64,000 nucleotides of DNA, taken from contig NZ_JBLXCD010000005.1 of NCBI RefSeq assembly GCF_048265165.1, forward strand, positions 124,001 through 188,000. Direction: 5' to 3'. This stretch comes from Oceanospirillum sp048265165. GTDB taxonomy: Bacteria > Pseudomonadota > Gammaproteobacteria > Pseudomonadales > Halomonadaceae. Below, one piece after another: positions 25,124-34,378 of this stretch. The stretch's first letter is position 1, and the number at the start of each line of letters is the position of its first letter. The position numbers and the translations under genes are program-made. The notes beneath the pieces were generated by a model. That model saw only the letters and a list, made by a program, of their open reading frames with translations, did no database searches and was not told where the DNA came from.

Positions 25124-26473
25124 TCAACGGGGCAGCACCAAGGAGACCATAAGCCCGGCTCCGGGATAGTTCTCTGCTTTAAGGCTGCCACCTAAACGAC
25201 TGACCTGCTTACGGGCGATTGCAAGACCTAAACCAAAACCTCCCCGCTGTCTGGCGCGGGCCTTATCCAGTCTGAAAAAGGGATGAAAAATCTTTTCCAA
25301 CTGAGCCTCAGGAACCCCCGCCCCTTGATCCAGAACCCGAACAACAAAGCACTCGGGGCCGGGCTCAACACAAACGGTCAGCCCGCAACCTTCAGGGCTG
25401 TGAATAAGGCCATTACGAATAATATTTTCAAGACTCTGGCTCAGAGCCAGTGTATTGCTTCGGGTTAACAGGAGGTCTTTTGCATAACGACGCTTAATAA
25501 CGCTGCCAGATAATTTACTCGCGAACTCAAATTCAGCATCATCACAGATAACATCAAGCAGCTGATCCAGCTTTACCTCTTCCTGCAGATGTTCCGGCAG
25601 ATTTCGGCGCTGCTCATTGTCCAGCCAAGCCAGTGTCATGGCATCATCAATCAGCTGGTTTATCAGGCCGATCTCCTTATCAATTTTGGCGCGCTTCAGT
25701 TCATCAGGCCAATCACTCCCCTGCACCAGCCTCATACGCGCCAGCGGAGTTCTTAATTCATGGGAAAGATCACCAATCAGCTGTCGTTGAGAACTGACCA
25801 GTAGCTGAATCCGCTCTGCCATCTCATCAAAAGACGTTGCCAATACGGCCAGCTCATCCTGCCGCCTGCCCAGCTGCGGGCGTACCGGCTGCACAACCTC
25901 TTTAAAGGCCAGGTCCTTAGCCGCTGTTTTCAGAATATTAATGGGGCGTATCAGGTGCCGGTAAAGCCAGCGGGTAAAAAAGAAGAGCACGCTCAGCGGG
26001 AGTACCCAGACAAGGCCAATATGCCACAGGGCGAGGTTAGGCCGTGGATGCATACTTTCCGGAAGACGCAGCACCAAGCTTGCAGTATGGTCCTTAAAAG
26101 GAATACCGATCAGCACTTCACGCCACACCGTGTGCACGGGCCAATCCAGCTTCCGCTGAAAGCTAAGCCCTCCGAGATACTCTTCCGGTACATGCGTACC
26201 CAGTGCAGCATTCAGCTTAGGCGTAATAACGGCCGCCCAGGTATCATGCTTTTCGTTGATTTCAGCGATCAACTGGTGCATCCCTTCCTCGTTGCCCGCC
26301 TGGTAGAGCTCGCTGGCGCGCCAGGCATAATCAGACAGCACCTGCTGGTGCTCCGGCTTGATACGGGTCAGGTGTCGTGAAATTAAATCTTCAGCTTTAT
26401 GCATTGCTGCAAATAACAGAAGGGTGCCCAGACAGATCCCTAATACCAGCAACACATAAAGACGCCGACTCAT
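25124..26473 (-). CDS. Sensor histidine kinase, PfeS-like
   Basis: A 449-residue kinase with an N-terminal transmembrane helix (5-24), a periplasmic sensor of about 120 residues, and a second helix (about 150-170). HAMP, HisKA with the phosphoacceptor H238 in GDLSHELRTPLAR, and a HATPase with DQGAGVP and GFGLGLAIA follow. It pairs with the regulator whose stop overlaps its ATG (TGATG). Kinases of this kind (PfeS, PirS) sense ferric siderophores in the periplasm, and the linked TonB receptor suggests the same here. Confidence 0.8.
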   Translation of the reverse strand: MSRRLYVLLVLGICLGTLLLFAAMHKAEDLISRHLTRIKPEHQQVLSDYAWRASELYQAGNEEGMHQLIAEINEKHDTWAAVITPKLNAALGTHVPEEYLGGLSFQRKLDWPVHTVWREVLIGIPFKDHTASLVLRLPESMHPRPNLALWHIGLVWVLPLSVLFFFTRWLYRHLIRPINILKTAAKDLAFKEVVQPVRPQLGRRQDELAVLATSFDEMAERIQLLVSSQRQLIGDLSHELRTPLARMRLVQGSDWPDELKRAKIDKEIGLINQLIDDAMTLAWLDNEQRRNLPEHLQEEVKLDQLLDVICDDAEFEFASKLSGSVIKRRYAKDLLLTRSNTLALSQSLENIIRNGLIHSPEGCGLTVCVEPGPECFVVRVLDQGAGVPEAQLEKIFHPFFRLDKARARQRGGFGLGLAIARKQVSRLGGSLKAENYPGAGLMVSLVLPR

Positions 26474-27240
26474 CAGTAACGATACCCCTGACCACGAACC
26501 GTCTGAATCAGACCCGCATCCGGCAGATAGCGACGAATTTTGTTGCGCAGATTACTGATATGCATATCGAGACTTCGGTCATAACGACTGAAAGAGCGAT
26601 TAAGCACCAACTGATAAAGATATGGTCTGCTAAGCACTTCATCTTTCTGTTTCAGCAGAAGCCAAAGCAACTCAAATTCAACCGGTGTCAGATCCAGCTT
26701 TTTAAGAGATTCACCTGAGACATTACGCACCCAGGCACGCTTCTCTTTTTTGCATAACTGCAGATAAACATCGGCCAATTCAGCATTATCGTCCGGTGAT
26801 GCAGCTGCATAACAGCGGCGCAAAAGAACCTGAATACGAAGAATCAGCTCCTGCATACTGAAGGGCTTTGGCAGATAGTCATCTGCGCCGGAATGAAAAC
26901 CACGGATTCTATCCTGCTCTTCACCCAGAGCCGATAACAGGATAACCGGGGTATCTTTCTCACCGGCACGCAAACGATTCAGTAAACTTAAGCCATCCAG
27001 TCCTGGCAGCATGACATCCAGCAAGATCACCTGATGCAACCCGGACAAAGCTGCATCCAGACCAGCTTCACCATCGCAGCAAAGATCAACGGTGTACCCC
27101 TGCTGCTGCAACGATGTCTGAACCAGATTGCTGACCTCTTCATCATCCTCAACCAGCAGAATTCTGCAAGCTAACGAAGCACTACGACCAGCATCGTGTT
27201 TATCATTTTCTGGGATATGCGGATCAAATTTAGCGTTCAT
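26473..27240 (-). CDS. OmpR-family response regulator, PfeR-like
   Basis: A 255-residue regulator. The receiver has the acidic pair EDD (31-33), phosphoacceptor D75 in ILLDVMLPG and K in LPKPFS. A C-terminal winged helix contains LTPVEFELLWLLLK and VRGQGYRY. The ATG at 27240 with GAGGTGGG upstream is preferred; the frame extends to a TTG at 27252. The Fur-like box lies about 40 bases upstream, so the pair is probably iron-repressed. The TonB receptor gene is the likely target. Confidence 0.83.
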   Translation of the reverse strand: MNAKFDPHIPENDKHDAGRSASLACRILLVEDDEEVSNLVQTSLQQQGYTVDLCCDGEAGLDAALSGLHQVILLDVMLPGLDGLSLLNRLRAGEKDTPVILLSALGEEQDRIRGFHSGADDYLPKPFSMQELILRIQVLLRRCYAAASPDDNAELADVYLQLCKKEKRAWVRNVSGESLKKLDLTPVEFELLWLLLKQKDEVLSRPYLYQLVLNRSFSRYDRSLDMHISNLRNKIRRYLPDAGLIQTVRGQGYRY

Positions 27241-27281
27241 TACCCACCTCAACAGTACAAAAGTGTGGGCTATTATATTTG

Positions 27282-27300
27282 TTTGATAATGATTATCAAA
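27282..27300. promoter_or_regulatory. Fur box upstream of the response regulator
   Basis: The perfect palindrome TTTGATAATGATTATCAAA contains two consensus Fur half-sites. It lies about 40 bases before the PfeR-like gene. Confidence 0.85.
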
Positions 27301-27367
27301 ACCAAAAGTTAATCGAAAGCAATAACACAGCTACATTCGAAGCACTTAAGTTCCCGAAACCGATTTT

Positions 27368-28012
27368 CTAGCCAAAATTAGGGTCACTGCAGAAAGGATT
27401 ACTCTTGCGCTCCTGGCCAAAAGTCGACATAGGGCCATGACCGGGAATAAATTGAATATCGTCCCCCAGAGGAAAAAGTTTTTCACGGATCGAGTGAATC
27501 AAATCCTCATGATTACCTTTCGGGAAATCTGTTCGACCAATGGAGCCCTGAAACAGAACATCGCCTACCTGTGCCAGTCGGGATTTTTCATGGAAGAACA
27601 CCACATGTCCCGGTGTATGACCAGGGCAATGAAGTACCTGAAAACACTCATCGCCCAGCTCAACGTTATCGCCATCGTTCAGCCAGCGAGTTGGCTTAAA
27701 GGGCTGCGCCGAGGGAAAACCAAACATTTGACTCTGCTGGGCAAGCCCGTCAATCCAGAACTCGTCATCTTTGTGAGGACCAATAATGGGCAGACTCAAC
27801 TTTGCTGCTAACTCACCGGTAGCTCCGGCATGATCAATATGCCCATGGGTCAACCAGATCTGAGTCAGCTTCAGGTTAAGGTCGGACACCCGAGTCAGAA
27901 TCTTTTCCAGATCGCCTCCGGGGTCGATTACTGCGGCATCTTTTGTACGATCACACCATAATAATGTGCAATTCTGCTGAAAACCGGTAACCGGGATAAT
28001 CTCATACTGCAT
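27368..28012 (-). CDS. MBL-fold hydrolase (YcbL/glyoxalase II-like)
   Basis: A 214-residue metallo-beta-lactamase fold protein with the metal motif THGHIDHAG (H56, H58, D60, H61), a third-ligand HCPGHTPGH segment, GDVLFQGSIGRTDFP and a last HGPMST histidine. Its size and GSIGRTD motif match YcbL, a type II glyoxalase-like thioesterase. It sits alone between the regulator operon and the receptor gene and looks unrelated to iron uptake. Confidence 0.85.
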   Translation of the reverse strand: MQYEIIPVTGFQQNCTLLWCDRTKDAAVIDPGGDLEKILTRVSDLNLKLTQIWLTHGHIDHAGATGELAAKLSLPIIGPHKDDEFWIDGLAQQSQMFGFPSAQPFKPTRWLNDGDNVELGDECFQVLHCPGHTPGHVVFFHEKSRLAQVGDVLFQGSIGRTDFPKGNHEDLIHSIREKLFPLGDDIQFIPGHGPMSTFGQERKSNPFCSDPNFG

Positions 28013-28370
28013 AGAAAAGCCTCTGGGCTGATAAACTCATTGATATGCCTCGTCCACTAATGACACGCTGACAATATGCCATCTATTGTCCCTTGCCATT
28101 ATTTACAATTCAATCACTGCCCCCGGCAGATTCTTACAGTTCTTAACAGTCAGTTCTCCTGAAAACCCGCTATCAGCCTGATGCTGATGAAGAAAAATTA
28201 AGAAAGGTTAACAAGCTTGCCCCTTCCTACCATCTACGATATGTAAAGAATGTAAATGATAATGTTTTTTATTTGCAAAGGCATTAACCTTCCGCCCCAA
28301 GTTAATACACTCACAAAGCTGGGCAAAGTTCACTGCTGTCCGGTCTAAATAAACAGATAGGGGCTAACGA
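28013..28370. other. Divergent region upstream of the TonB-dependent receptor gene
   Basis: No gene was recognised. It contains the receptor promoter and an imperfect Fur-like site at 28258-28276 (13 of 19 matches to the consensus by hand count), about 95 bases before the receptor start. Confidence 0.5.
28258..28276. promoter_or_regulatory. Imperfect Fur-like site upstream of the TonB receptor gene
   Basis: GATAATG followed by a T-rich stretch and TATTT resembles a Fur box with one strong and one weak half-site. Confidence 0.45.
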
Positions 28371-30698
28371 ATGAAGACTGTTTTTCGTCCTGTTGTACTG
28401 GGGCTGAGTGCAGCGATTGCTGCCGTCGTACACGCTGATGATCAGGTAAATATGGATTCTGTGGTGGTTACCGCTGCAGGCTTTGAGCAGAAACTTACCG
28501 ATGCACCGGCCAGTATTTCGGTTATTACCGAAGAGCAGCTTCGTTCCCGTCCATACACAACACTTCTGGATGCAGTAAAAGATCTGGAAGGTGTTGACGT
28601 TGGTGAAACCCGGGATAAAACCGGCCAGGGCACCATCTCCATGCGGGGTATGGGTTCTGACTATACGCTAATCCTGATCAATGGCCGTCGTCAGAACAAC
28701 CATGGCGATATTTATCCTAATAACTTTGGTGGCAATCAGTTCAACCATATTCCTCCTCTGGATGCTATTGAGCGGATCGAAGTCATCCGCGGCCCAGCTT
28801 CAACACTATACGGTGCTGACGCCATGGGTGGTGTGATCAACGTGATCACCAAACGTGATGCTGAGAAATGGTCAGGTTCGATTACAGCAAGTCGTACTAT
28901 GCAGACCAATGATGACTATGGCGACGATACGACGCTCGATTTTTCCGTTATGGGGCCTATCGTACCTGGCAAGCTGACCATGGGTCTTCGCGGCAGCATC
29001 TATGACAAAGAATCCTCAACACCCGACTATGCTGATGTCACCGACCCATCCGGCACCGTTCATGAACGGGAGCTGGGCTTTGGTAGTGGTGGTAAAACCG
29101 TTGATAACACCAATAAAGCCGGTGGCCTGAGCCTGATCTTTACCCCTGATGATCGCCAAACGATTTCCTTCGATTATGATGCATCCAATCAGGTTTATGA
29201 CAACGAAGGTAGCCAGGTCGGTACCGTCGATAGCATTGATCGCCTTTGGTATAAAGACAGCTCCCCACGTACCGGCTACAAGGATGAGCAAGAGTTTAAT
29301 CGTGAGGAATGGGCCCTAAGCCATGAAGGTCACTGGGGCGATATCATGAGCCTGGTGAGCTTCTCCAGCCTGAGCACGACCAATGATGGCCGGACACTGC
29401 CCTTAACCGCAGAAGAGCGTGCGGATATGAATCTGATGTACGCTGCAGCCAAGGGTACAGCTGCTGCTGGTAACCCCTATGCCGGTATGTCAAAAGCAGA
29501 ACTGCAAACACTGTCCGGTGAGAAGTATCTGCCTCGCCCAGATCGGGAAATGGAAAGCCGTCAGTACACATTGGATGGCAAACTGGATATCCCCTTAGGC
29601 GACCATCAGGTTATTACCGGTTTTCAGCTGATTCGCGGTGAGCTGGAAGACGGCGTTTTTGGAATGTATGGCGACGCCTATAAAGCAGGTGAAGTGCAGG
29701 AACACAATATGTGGTCTCTGTTTGCGGAAGATAACTGGGCAATGACTCAGGACTTCACTTTGACTGCAGGCTTACGTTATGACGACCACGACACCTTTGG
29801 TGGTCAGTTCAGTCCTCGCCTGTATGGTGTATATGCACTGGCAGACAGCTGGACCGTTAAAGGTGGTGTCAGTACCGGTTATAAAACCCCTAAAACAACC
29901 GACCTTTTCCAGGGAATTACAGGCTTTGGTGGTCAGGGCACCAGTCCATTTGTAGGTACACCGGATCTGGAACCGGAAACCAGTGTCAGCTCCGAGCTGG
30001 CCGTTTACTGGCAACACCCGGTTAAACGTCACAGCTTTAACGCTACGGTCTTCCAGAATAACTTCAAAGATAAAATCCAAAGCCAGGGTGACCTGAGCAG
30101 CTGTGAAGCAACCGGCGGCGTAGAACCTTGTGCGGATATCGGTAATGGCTGGGAAGACCTTGGCTACGACAGCTTTACCAAGAAGGTAAATATTGATAAA
30201 GCAACCATTCAGGGCTTAGAACTGGCGGGTAGCTATGAGATTATACCAACACTTTCTGTACGGGCTAACTACACCTACACCGATAGTGAACAGAAAAGCG
30301 GCGCACAGGAAGGTTATCCTCTGACCGGTACCGCCAAGCATATGGCTAACGCGACCCTGGACTGGATGGCTCGGGATGACCTGAATGTCTTCCTGTCACT
30401 GGAAGCTCGCAGTAAGCGTTTCCGTGGTCTGAACCGAAGCAACGAAGTTGATGCCGGTAAAGATGGCGATATCTACTACAAAAGCTATGAAGTACTGCAC
30501 CTGGGTGCTGCCTGGCAGGCGATGGATAACCTGACACTGACAGGCCGTGTTAATAACCTGCTGGATCAGGACTTTACCAGCCAATCAGTTTCCTTTGAAG
30601 ATAACGGTGACGGCACTTACGAACCAACTTACTACGATGATTACAACAACAAAGATAAATCACGTAACTTCTGGTTCTCAGCGAATGTGACCTTCTAA
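28371..30698 (+). CDS. TonB-dependent siderophore receptor
   Basis: A 775-residue outer-membrane receptor. It has a signal peptide (cleavage near VHA), a TonB box-like DSVVVTA (about 29-35), and a plug domain with ISMRGMGSDYTLILINGRRQ and IERIEVIRGPASTLYGADAMGGVINVIT. A 22-strand barrel follows, ending in the aromatic F of FSANVTF. The sequence is closest in feel to CirA/FepA catecholate receptors; the ligand is not proven. A Fur-like site lies upstream. It probably supplies the ferric siderophore that the adjacent periplasmic cluster processes. Confidence 0.88.
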   Translation: MKTVFRPVVLGLSAAIAAVVHADDQVNMDSVVVTAAGFEQKLTDAPASISVITEEQLRSRPYTTLLDAVKDLEGVDVGETRDKTGQGTISMRGMGSDYTLILINGRRQNNHGDIYPNNFGGNQFNHIPPLDAIERIEVIRGPASTLYGADAMGGVINVITKRDAEKWSGSITASRTMQTNDDYGDDTTLDFSVMGPIVPGKLTMGLRGSIYDKESSTPDYADVTDPSGTVHERELGFGSGGKTVDNTNKAGGLSLIFTPDDRQTISFDYDASNQVYDNEGSQVGTVDSIDRLWYKDSSPRTGYKDEQEFNREEWALSHEGHWGDIMSLVSFSSLSTTNDGRTLPLTAEERADMNLMYAAAKGTAAAGNPYAGMSKAELQTLSGEKYLPRPDREMESRQYTLDGKLDIPLGDHQVITGFQLIRGELEDGVFGMYGDAYKAGEVQEHNMWSLFAEDNWAMTQDFTLTAGLRYDDHDTFGGQFSPRLYGVYALADSWTVKGGVSTGYKTPKTTDLFQGITGFGGQGTSPFVGTPDLEPETSVSSELAVYWQHPVKRHSFNATVFQNNFKDKIQSQGDLSSCEATGGVEPCADIGNGWEDLGYDSFTKKVNIDKATIQGLELAGSYEIIPTLSVRANYTYTDSEQKSGAQEGYPLTGTAKHMANATLDWMARDDLNVFLSLEARSKRFRGLNRSNEVDAGKDGDIYYKSYEVLHLGAAWQAMDNLTLTGRVNNLLDQDFTSQSVSFEDNGDGTYEPTYYDDYNNKDKSRNFWFSANVTF

Positions 30699-30727
30699 TC
30701 CTGACTCTACCAATCGACGTATCCCTT

Positions 30728-30752
30728 AGCGCCCCTCTGTGGGCGCTTTTTT
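30728..30752 (+). terminator. Intrinsic terminator of the TonB receptor gene
   Basis: Stem GCGCCC/GGGCGC (30729-30734 with 30741-30746) with a 6-base loop is followed by six T residues. Confidence 0.92.
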
Positions 30753-30958
30753 ATGGCAATCACCTGCCATAAATAAATGACGTAATAATTAGCCACGTAA
30801 AACAGTAAGAAAAAACAGCATTTAGTTGGCAACTATTTCCCTATAGGTTAGTCTCAAAGTGTACATAGTATTTATATCCCCGATCTTAACGTTGGGTAAC
30901 ACATGATCCGGCTAAAGCAAAACCACCCACTTTAGCGCGTTGTACAGGAGAGTTCCCT

Positions 30959-31129
30959 ATGGCCTTAGAAATGATGGTTTCTTTGATTTTAACTGCAGTA
31001 ATCGGCACCGGTCTGTGGATGAGCCTGCAACAGCTGGCACAGAAGTCAAAAGCGGTTCGTATTAAAGCCGATCATGTGCGTAAAGATCGCTGGGACAACC
31101 CTAATCCCCGTAACCACAGCGATTACTGA
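30959..31129 (+). CDS. Small membrane protein, 56 residues
   Basis: The ATG at 30959 has AGGAG 8 bases upstream, and the frame ends in TGA at 31127-31129. The product begins with one hydrophobic helix (MVSLILTAVIGTGLWMSL, about 6-23) and continues with a basic polar tail (KAVRIKADHVRKDRW) ending in NHSDY. I recognise no family. It lies about 200 bases after a terminator and has its own promoter region. The good ribosome site and amphipathic design support a real gene. Confidence 0.6.
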   Translation: MALEMMVSLILTAVIGTGLWMSLQQLAQKSKAVRIKADHVRKDRWDNPNPRNHSDY

Positions 31130-31276
31130 TAGGCATGCTTAGAGTCTATTGCAGTTCAGCTATTACAGATTAAAACTAAATTCTGAGCTGAACTGCCTGC
31201 TGACTGCCAGAGCTGAAGAATTTGCCCCACATCCCCCTCCCTGAAATAGCATATAAGATCAGTGTTCATGCTGTGA

Positions 31277-32173
31277 CTACAGGCTGATCAATACAACACC
31301 GAAAAAAATCAGACTAACCGACACCACTCTTAAACGGTTCAGTTGCTCCTTGAGCAGAACAACACTCGCGATAACTCCTAAAACAATACTGATCTGCCGG
31401 AAGGCGACGACAAAGCTAGCTTCATCCACCAATGCAAAGCTGGCCAGAATCATCAGATAAGTCAGCATGATAAAAAGTCCTGCCCAGATCATCCATTTTG
31501 GCGCCTGGATCAGACGAAACACCTGCCGACGCTCCTCTTGATAGAACATAGCCCAGGGAGCCAGCCATAACAGGCAGGTCATCCCCTGTAAAAGCACATA
31601 ACTTGCCCCAGCCTGGTAAGGGTTCATACCCACATCTTTCTGCAAAATGTTGATACCATGGGCATCAACAAGTGAGTAGCCCGTTGTTCCGGCGGCGGCA
31701 AGAAGTACAAATAGAATGGAGGGCTGCAGGTAAGCCCGCCAGTGCCAATCCCTTAGGCGGTTAAGGGGTAATAGCAAAGCCCCAGCCACAATAAGAATCA
31801 GAGCCGGAAAATGCCTGCTGTCGATTTGGCTACCCTGTTCCGACAAGCTGTAACAAAGCGGCACAAAAACAACAGGCAGCGCCCGGGCAAGCGGATACGA
31901 TACTGACAGATCACCGCTTTTATAAGCCCGTGCCAACCCAGTCAGATAGATCGCCTGAAAGAAGCCTGAAAAAATCAGCCATAGCCAAAAAGGGTGATTC
32001 CAATCCGGCAGAGCAACAGGATTTAACCATAGCCAGGGAGAGAGCAGCAGAACCCCAAAGAAGGTACTGATCACAAAGAACGCCTGGCTGGGTGACTGCT
32101 GCTTACCGATCAGATTCCAGCCGGCATGCAGGCAGGCTGAAATCAGTACCAGTACCAGAGCTTCCGGATTCAA
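31277..32173 (-). CDS. EamA/DMT-family transporter in the phosphonate operon
   Basis: A 298-residue inner-membrane protein with about 10 transmembrane segments in two EamA halves (ISACLHAGWNLIGK at the start; ASFVVAFRQISIVLGVIASVVLLKEQ near the end). The start is taken as TTG at 32173, giving a 4-base overlap (TTGA) with the phnX stop. An open frame runs further upstream but only as a shadow of phnX. It may move a product or amine linked to phosphonate breakdown; the substrate is unknown. Confidence 0.8.
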   Translation of the reverse strand: MNPEALVLVLISACLHAGWNLIGKQQSPSQAFFVISTFFGVLLLSPWLWLNPVALPDWNHPFWLWLIFSGFFQAIYLTGLARAYKSGDLSVSYPLARALPVVFVPLCYSLSEQGSQIDSRHFPALILIVAGALLLPLNRLRDWHWRAYLQPSILFVLLAAAGTTGYSLVDAHGINILQKDVGMNPYQAGASYVLLQGMTCLLWLAPWAMFYQEERRQVFRLIQAPKWMIWAGLFIMLTYLMILASFALVDEASFVVAFRQISIVLGVIASVVLLKEQLNRLRVVSVSLIFFGVVLISL

Positions 32174-32997
32174 GGGGCATCGCCAGCGGCCAGACGCTCC
32201 TGGATCTCCATCAGGCAGGGCACGACATCGGCGATGGAGTCCACCACATAATGTGCACCGGCCTGATAAAAGCGCTGATACGCTGCACGGCGATGCACCT
32301 GCTGCTGATCTTCTGGCAGTGCCTGCCACTCATCAAGGGTCAGGCCCACTTCGTTACCGCTGACCGCCACGCCGATGGTCCACATACCGGCAGACAAGCC
32401 TTCATCGATACCGGTCAAGGTGTCGTCGATTTTCACGCAGGCAGCCACATCGCTCACGCCCAGTTCAATGGCGTTTTTCAGCGCCATATGCGGATAAGGG
32501 CGGCCTTTTGGCACATCAGTGGCACAGACATTACTATCCGGGCTGTAACCCTGCTCGGCAGCGGAAGCCAGCAGACCTTCGATCATACGGTCGGCGTAGC
32601 CGGTATTGGCACCGATAGCGATCCCCAGCTCACGACACCAGGCCAGCGTATCCTTAAGACCCGGAATCAGCTGACCACACTGGGCGATCGCGTCGATCTG
32701 CAGCGGCACAAATTCTTCATACATACGGTCAATATCCGCAGTTGTCGGCTCGGCACCATGGGCTGAAATCCAGGCTTCGCGTACACGGGGCATCGCACAC
32801 AGCTGACGGATATGTTCACGCTTTTCTGCGCCCATAGGGGCGCGGGCTTCAGCGATGGTGATCGGGGTTTTATTCTGTTCAAACAGGCGACGGAAAGCGT
32901 GAATCGGTGCCATAGAACCGAAATCCACAGTCGTACCGGCCCAATCCATAATCACTGCCTGCAGGGGGCCCATATAACGACGGGTAAACTGATACAT
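32170..32997 (-). CDS. phnX: Phosphonoacetaldehyde hydrolase (phosphonatase)
   Basis: A 275-residue HAD-superfamily enzyme. The nucleophile D18 lies in VIMDWAGTTVDFG, and the Schiff-base lysine of the cap lies in ARAPMGAEK (K59), both hallmarks of PhnX. A later KIDDTLTGIDEG holds the acidic Mg ligands. It splits phosphonoacetaldehyde into acetaldehyde and phosphate. It lies 74 bases downstream of phnW and is overlapped by the DMT transporter gene. Confidence 0.94.
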   Translation of the reverse strand: MYQFTRRYMGPLQAVIMDWAGTTVDFGSMAPIHAFRRLFEQNKTPITIAEARAPMGAEKREHIRQLCAMPRVREAWISAHGAEPTTADIDRMYEEFVPLQIDAIAQCGQLIPGLKDTLAWCRELGIAIGANTGYADRMIEGLLASAAEQGYSPDSNVCATDVPKGRPYPHMALKNAIELGVSDVAACVKIDDTLTGIDEGLSAGMWTIGVAVSGNEVGLTLDEWQALPEDQQQVHRRAAYQRFYQAGAHYVVDSIADVVPCLMEIQERLAAGDAP

Positions 32998-33071
32998 AAT
33001 AAAAATCCTTAAACTAAATAAGTAAAAATTTTGGCTGTGTCGCGTCTCTTAAAAGTTAATAAGGCGATTTA

Positions 33072-34250
33072 TCAAACAGCCGTCACCGCATTCTCTTCCG
33101 GCAGTTCGGCGTAGCCGTTGTCGATCTGCATCTCTGCCAGAACCTCTTTAATCACCACCAGTACCTGATCAATCTGCTCGTCATACAACTGACCGATACA
33201 ACCCAGGCGGAAGCTGTCCACCACGGTCAGTTTGCCGGGATAGATCACAAACCCCTTCGCTTTGATACGCTCGTAGAAGGTATTGAAGTCAAAGTTGTCA
33301 TGCTGCGGCGACAGGAAGGTTACAATGATTGGTGACAACCATTTCTCATTCAGCAAAGTACGAAAACCCAGCGCCTTCATACCGGCTACCAGACGCTGCT
33401 GGTTACGGCTGTACCGGGCCAGACGGCCGGCAACCCCACCCTCTTCAGCGTGTTCTTTCATCGCTTGCAGGAACGCAGCCACCACATGGGTCGGCGGGGT
33501 GAAGCGCCACTGACCGGTTTTCTCCAGATAGGCCCACTGCTCATACAGATCCAGACTCAGGGAGTGCGCATTGCCTTTGCTCTGCTCCAGCGCAGAACGT
33601 CGAACCAGGCTGAAACCAAAACCCGGTACACCTTCAAAGCACTTATTGGCAGAAGAGATCAGGGCATCAAACGGCAGGTTTTTCGCATCCACCGGAATCG
33701 CACCGAAAGCACTCATGGAATCGATAATCAGGCGGCGCCCCAGACGGGCGACCACCTCAGCAATCTCAGGAATCGGGTTAAGAATGCCCGAGCTGGTTTC
33801 GCAATGAATCACCGCCACGTGGGTAATCTCCCCATCCGCTTTCAGAATGTTTTCCACTTCATCCCGCATCGGTGGCAGGTAATCGCCCTTATCCAGCGTG
33901 ACGTAATCACGGCCCAGATAATCCAGTGTCTGGGCCAGACGTTTGCCGTAGGCACCGTTCATCAGTACCAAAACCTTACCCGTTTTCGGCACCAGGGTGC
34001 CCAGTGTTGCCTCAACAGCAAAAGTGCCACTACCCTGCATCGGCACGCAAACGTGACTGTCTTTGGCATTAGCCACATCCAGCAACTGATCACACAGTTG
34101 ACGGGTCATCTGGCGGAAATCACCATCCCAAGAGCCCCAGTCCCGTAGCATCGCTGCTTTTACGGTATCCGTAGTTGTAATCGGCCCTGGGGTCAGCAGA
34201 TAAGGAGGTTTATCAGTTACCTGCAAAGACAGGCTATTAAAATCAGACAT
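33072..34250 (-). CDS. phnW: 2-aminoethylphosphonate:pyruvate aminotransferase
   Basis: A 392-residue class V PLP aminotransferase. The N-terminal YLLTPGPITTTDTVKAAMLRDWGSWD signature, the IIDSMSAFGAIPVD aspartate and K203 in SSANKCFEG identify PhnW. It transfers the amino group of 2-AEP to pyruvate, giving phosphonoacetaldehyde for PhnX. The ATG at 34250 is preferred; a GTG at 34265 would add five residues. A regulator-type palindrome lies immediately upstream. Confidence 0.93.
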   Translation of the reverse strand: MSDFNSLSLQVTDKPPYLLTPGPITTTDTVKAAMLRDWGSWDGDFRQMTRQLCDQLLDVANAKDSHVCVPMQGSGTFAVEATLGTLVPKTGKVLVLMNGAYGKRLAQTLDYLGRDYVTLDKGDYLPPMRDEVENILKADGEITHVAVIHCETSSGILNPIPEIAEVVARLGRRLIIDSMSAFGAIPVDAKNLPFDALISSANKCFEGVPGFGFSLVRRSALEQSKGNAHSLSLDLYEQWAYLEKTGQWRFTPPTHVVAAFLQAMKEHAEEGGVAGRLARYSRNQQRLVAGMKALGFRTLLNEKWLSPIIVTFLSPQHDNFDFNTFYERIKAKGFVIYPGKLTVVDSFRLGCIGQLYDEQIDQVLVVIKEVLAEMQIDNGYAELPEENAVTAV

Positions 34251-34273
34251 ACAGAACTCGCTCACTTTAAATC

Positions 34274-34293
34274 AATCTGGCATAGACCAGATT
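34274..34293. promoter_or_regulatory. Operator palindrome upstream of phnW
   Basis: AATCTGG-CATAGA-CCAGATT shows the CTGG-N6-CCAG core shared with sites at 38542-38555 and 40011-40034. It is probably bound by the GntR/UTRA regulator of the locus. Confidence 0.75.
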
Positions 34294-34378
34294 TAAAACT
34301 AAAAAATAGGGCAGTCTTCCCTCATCGCGCTATATATGCATCGCGGTAAAAGCTCAGACCACCCGCTTAAAACAGGTT

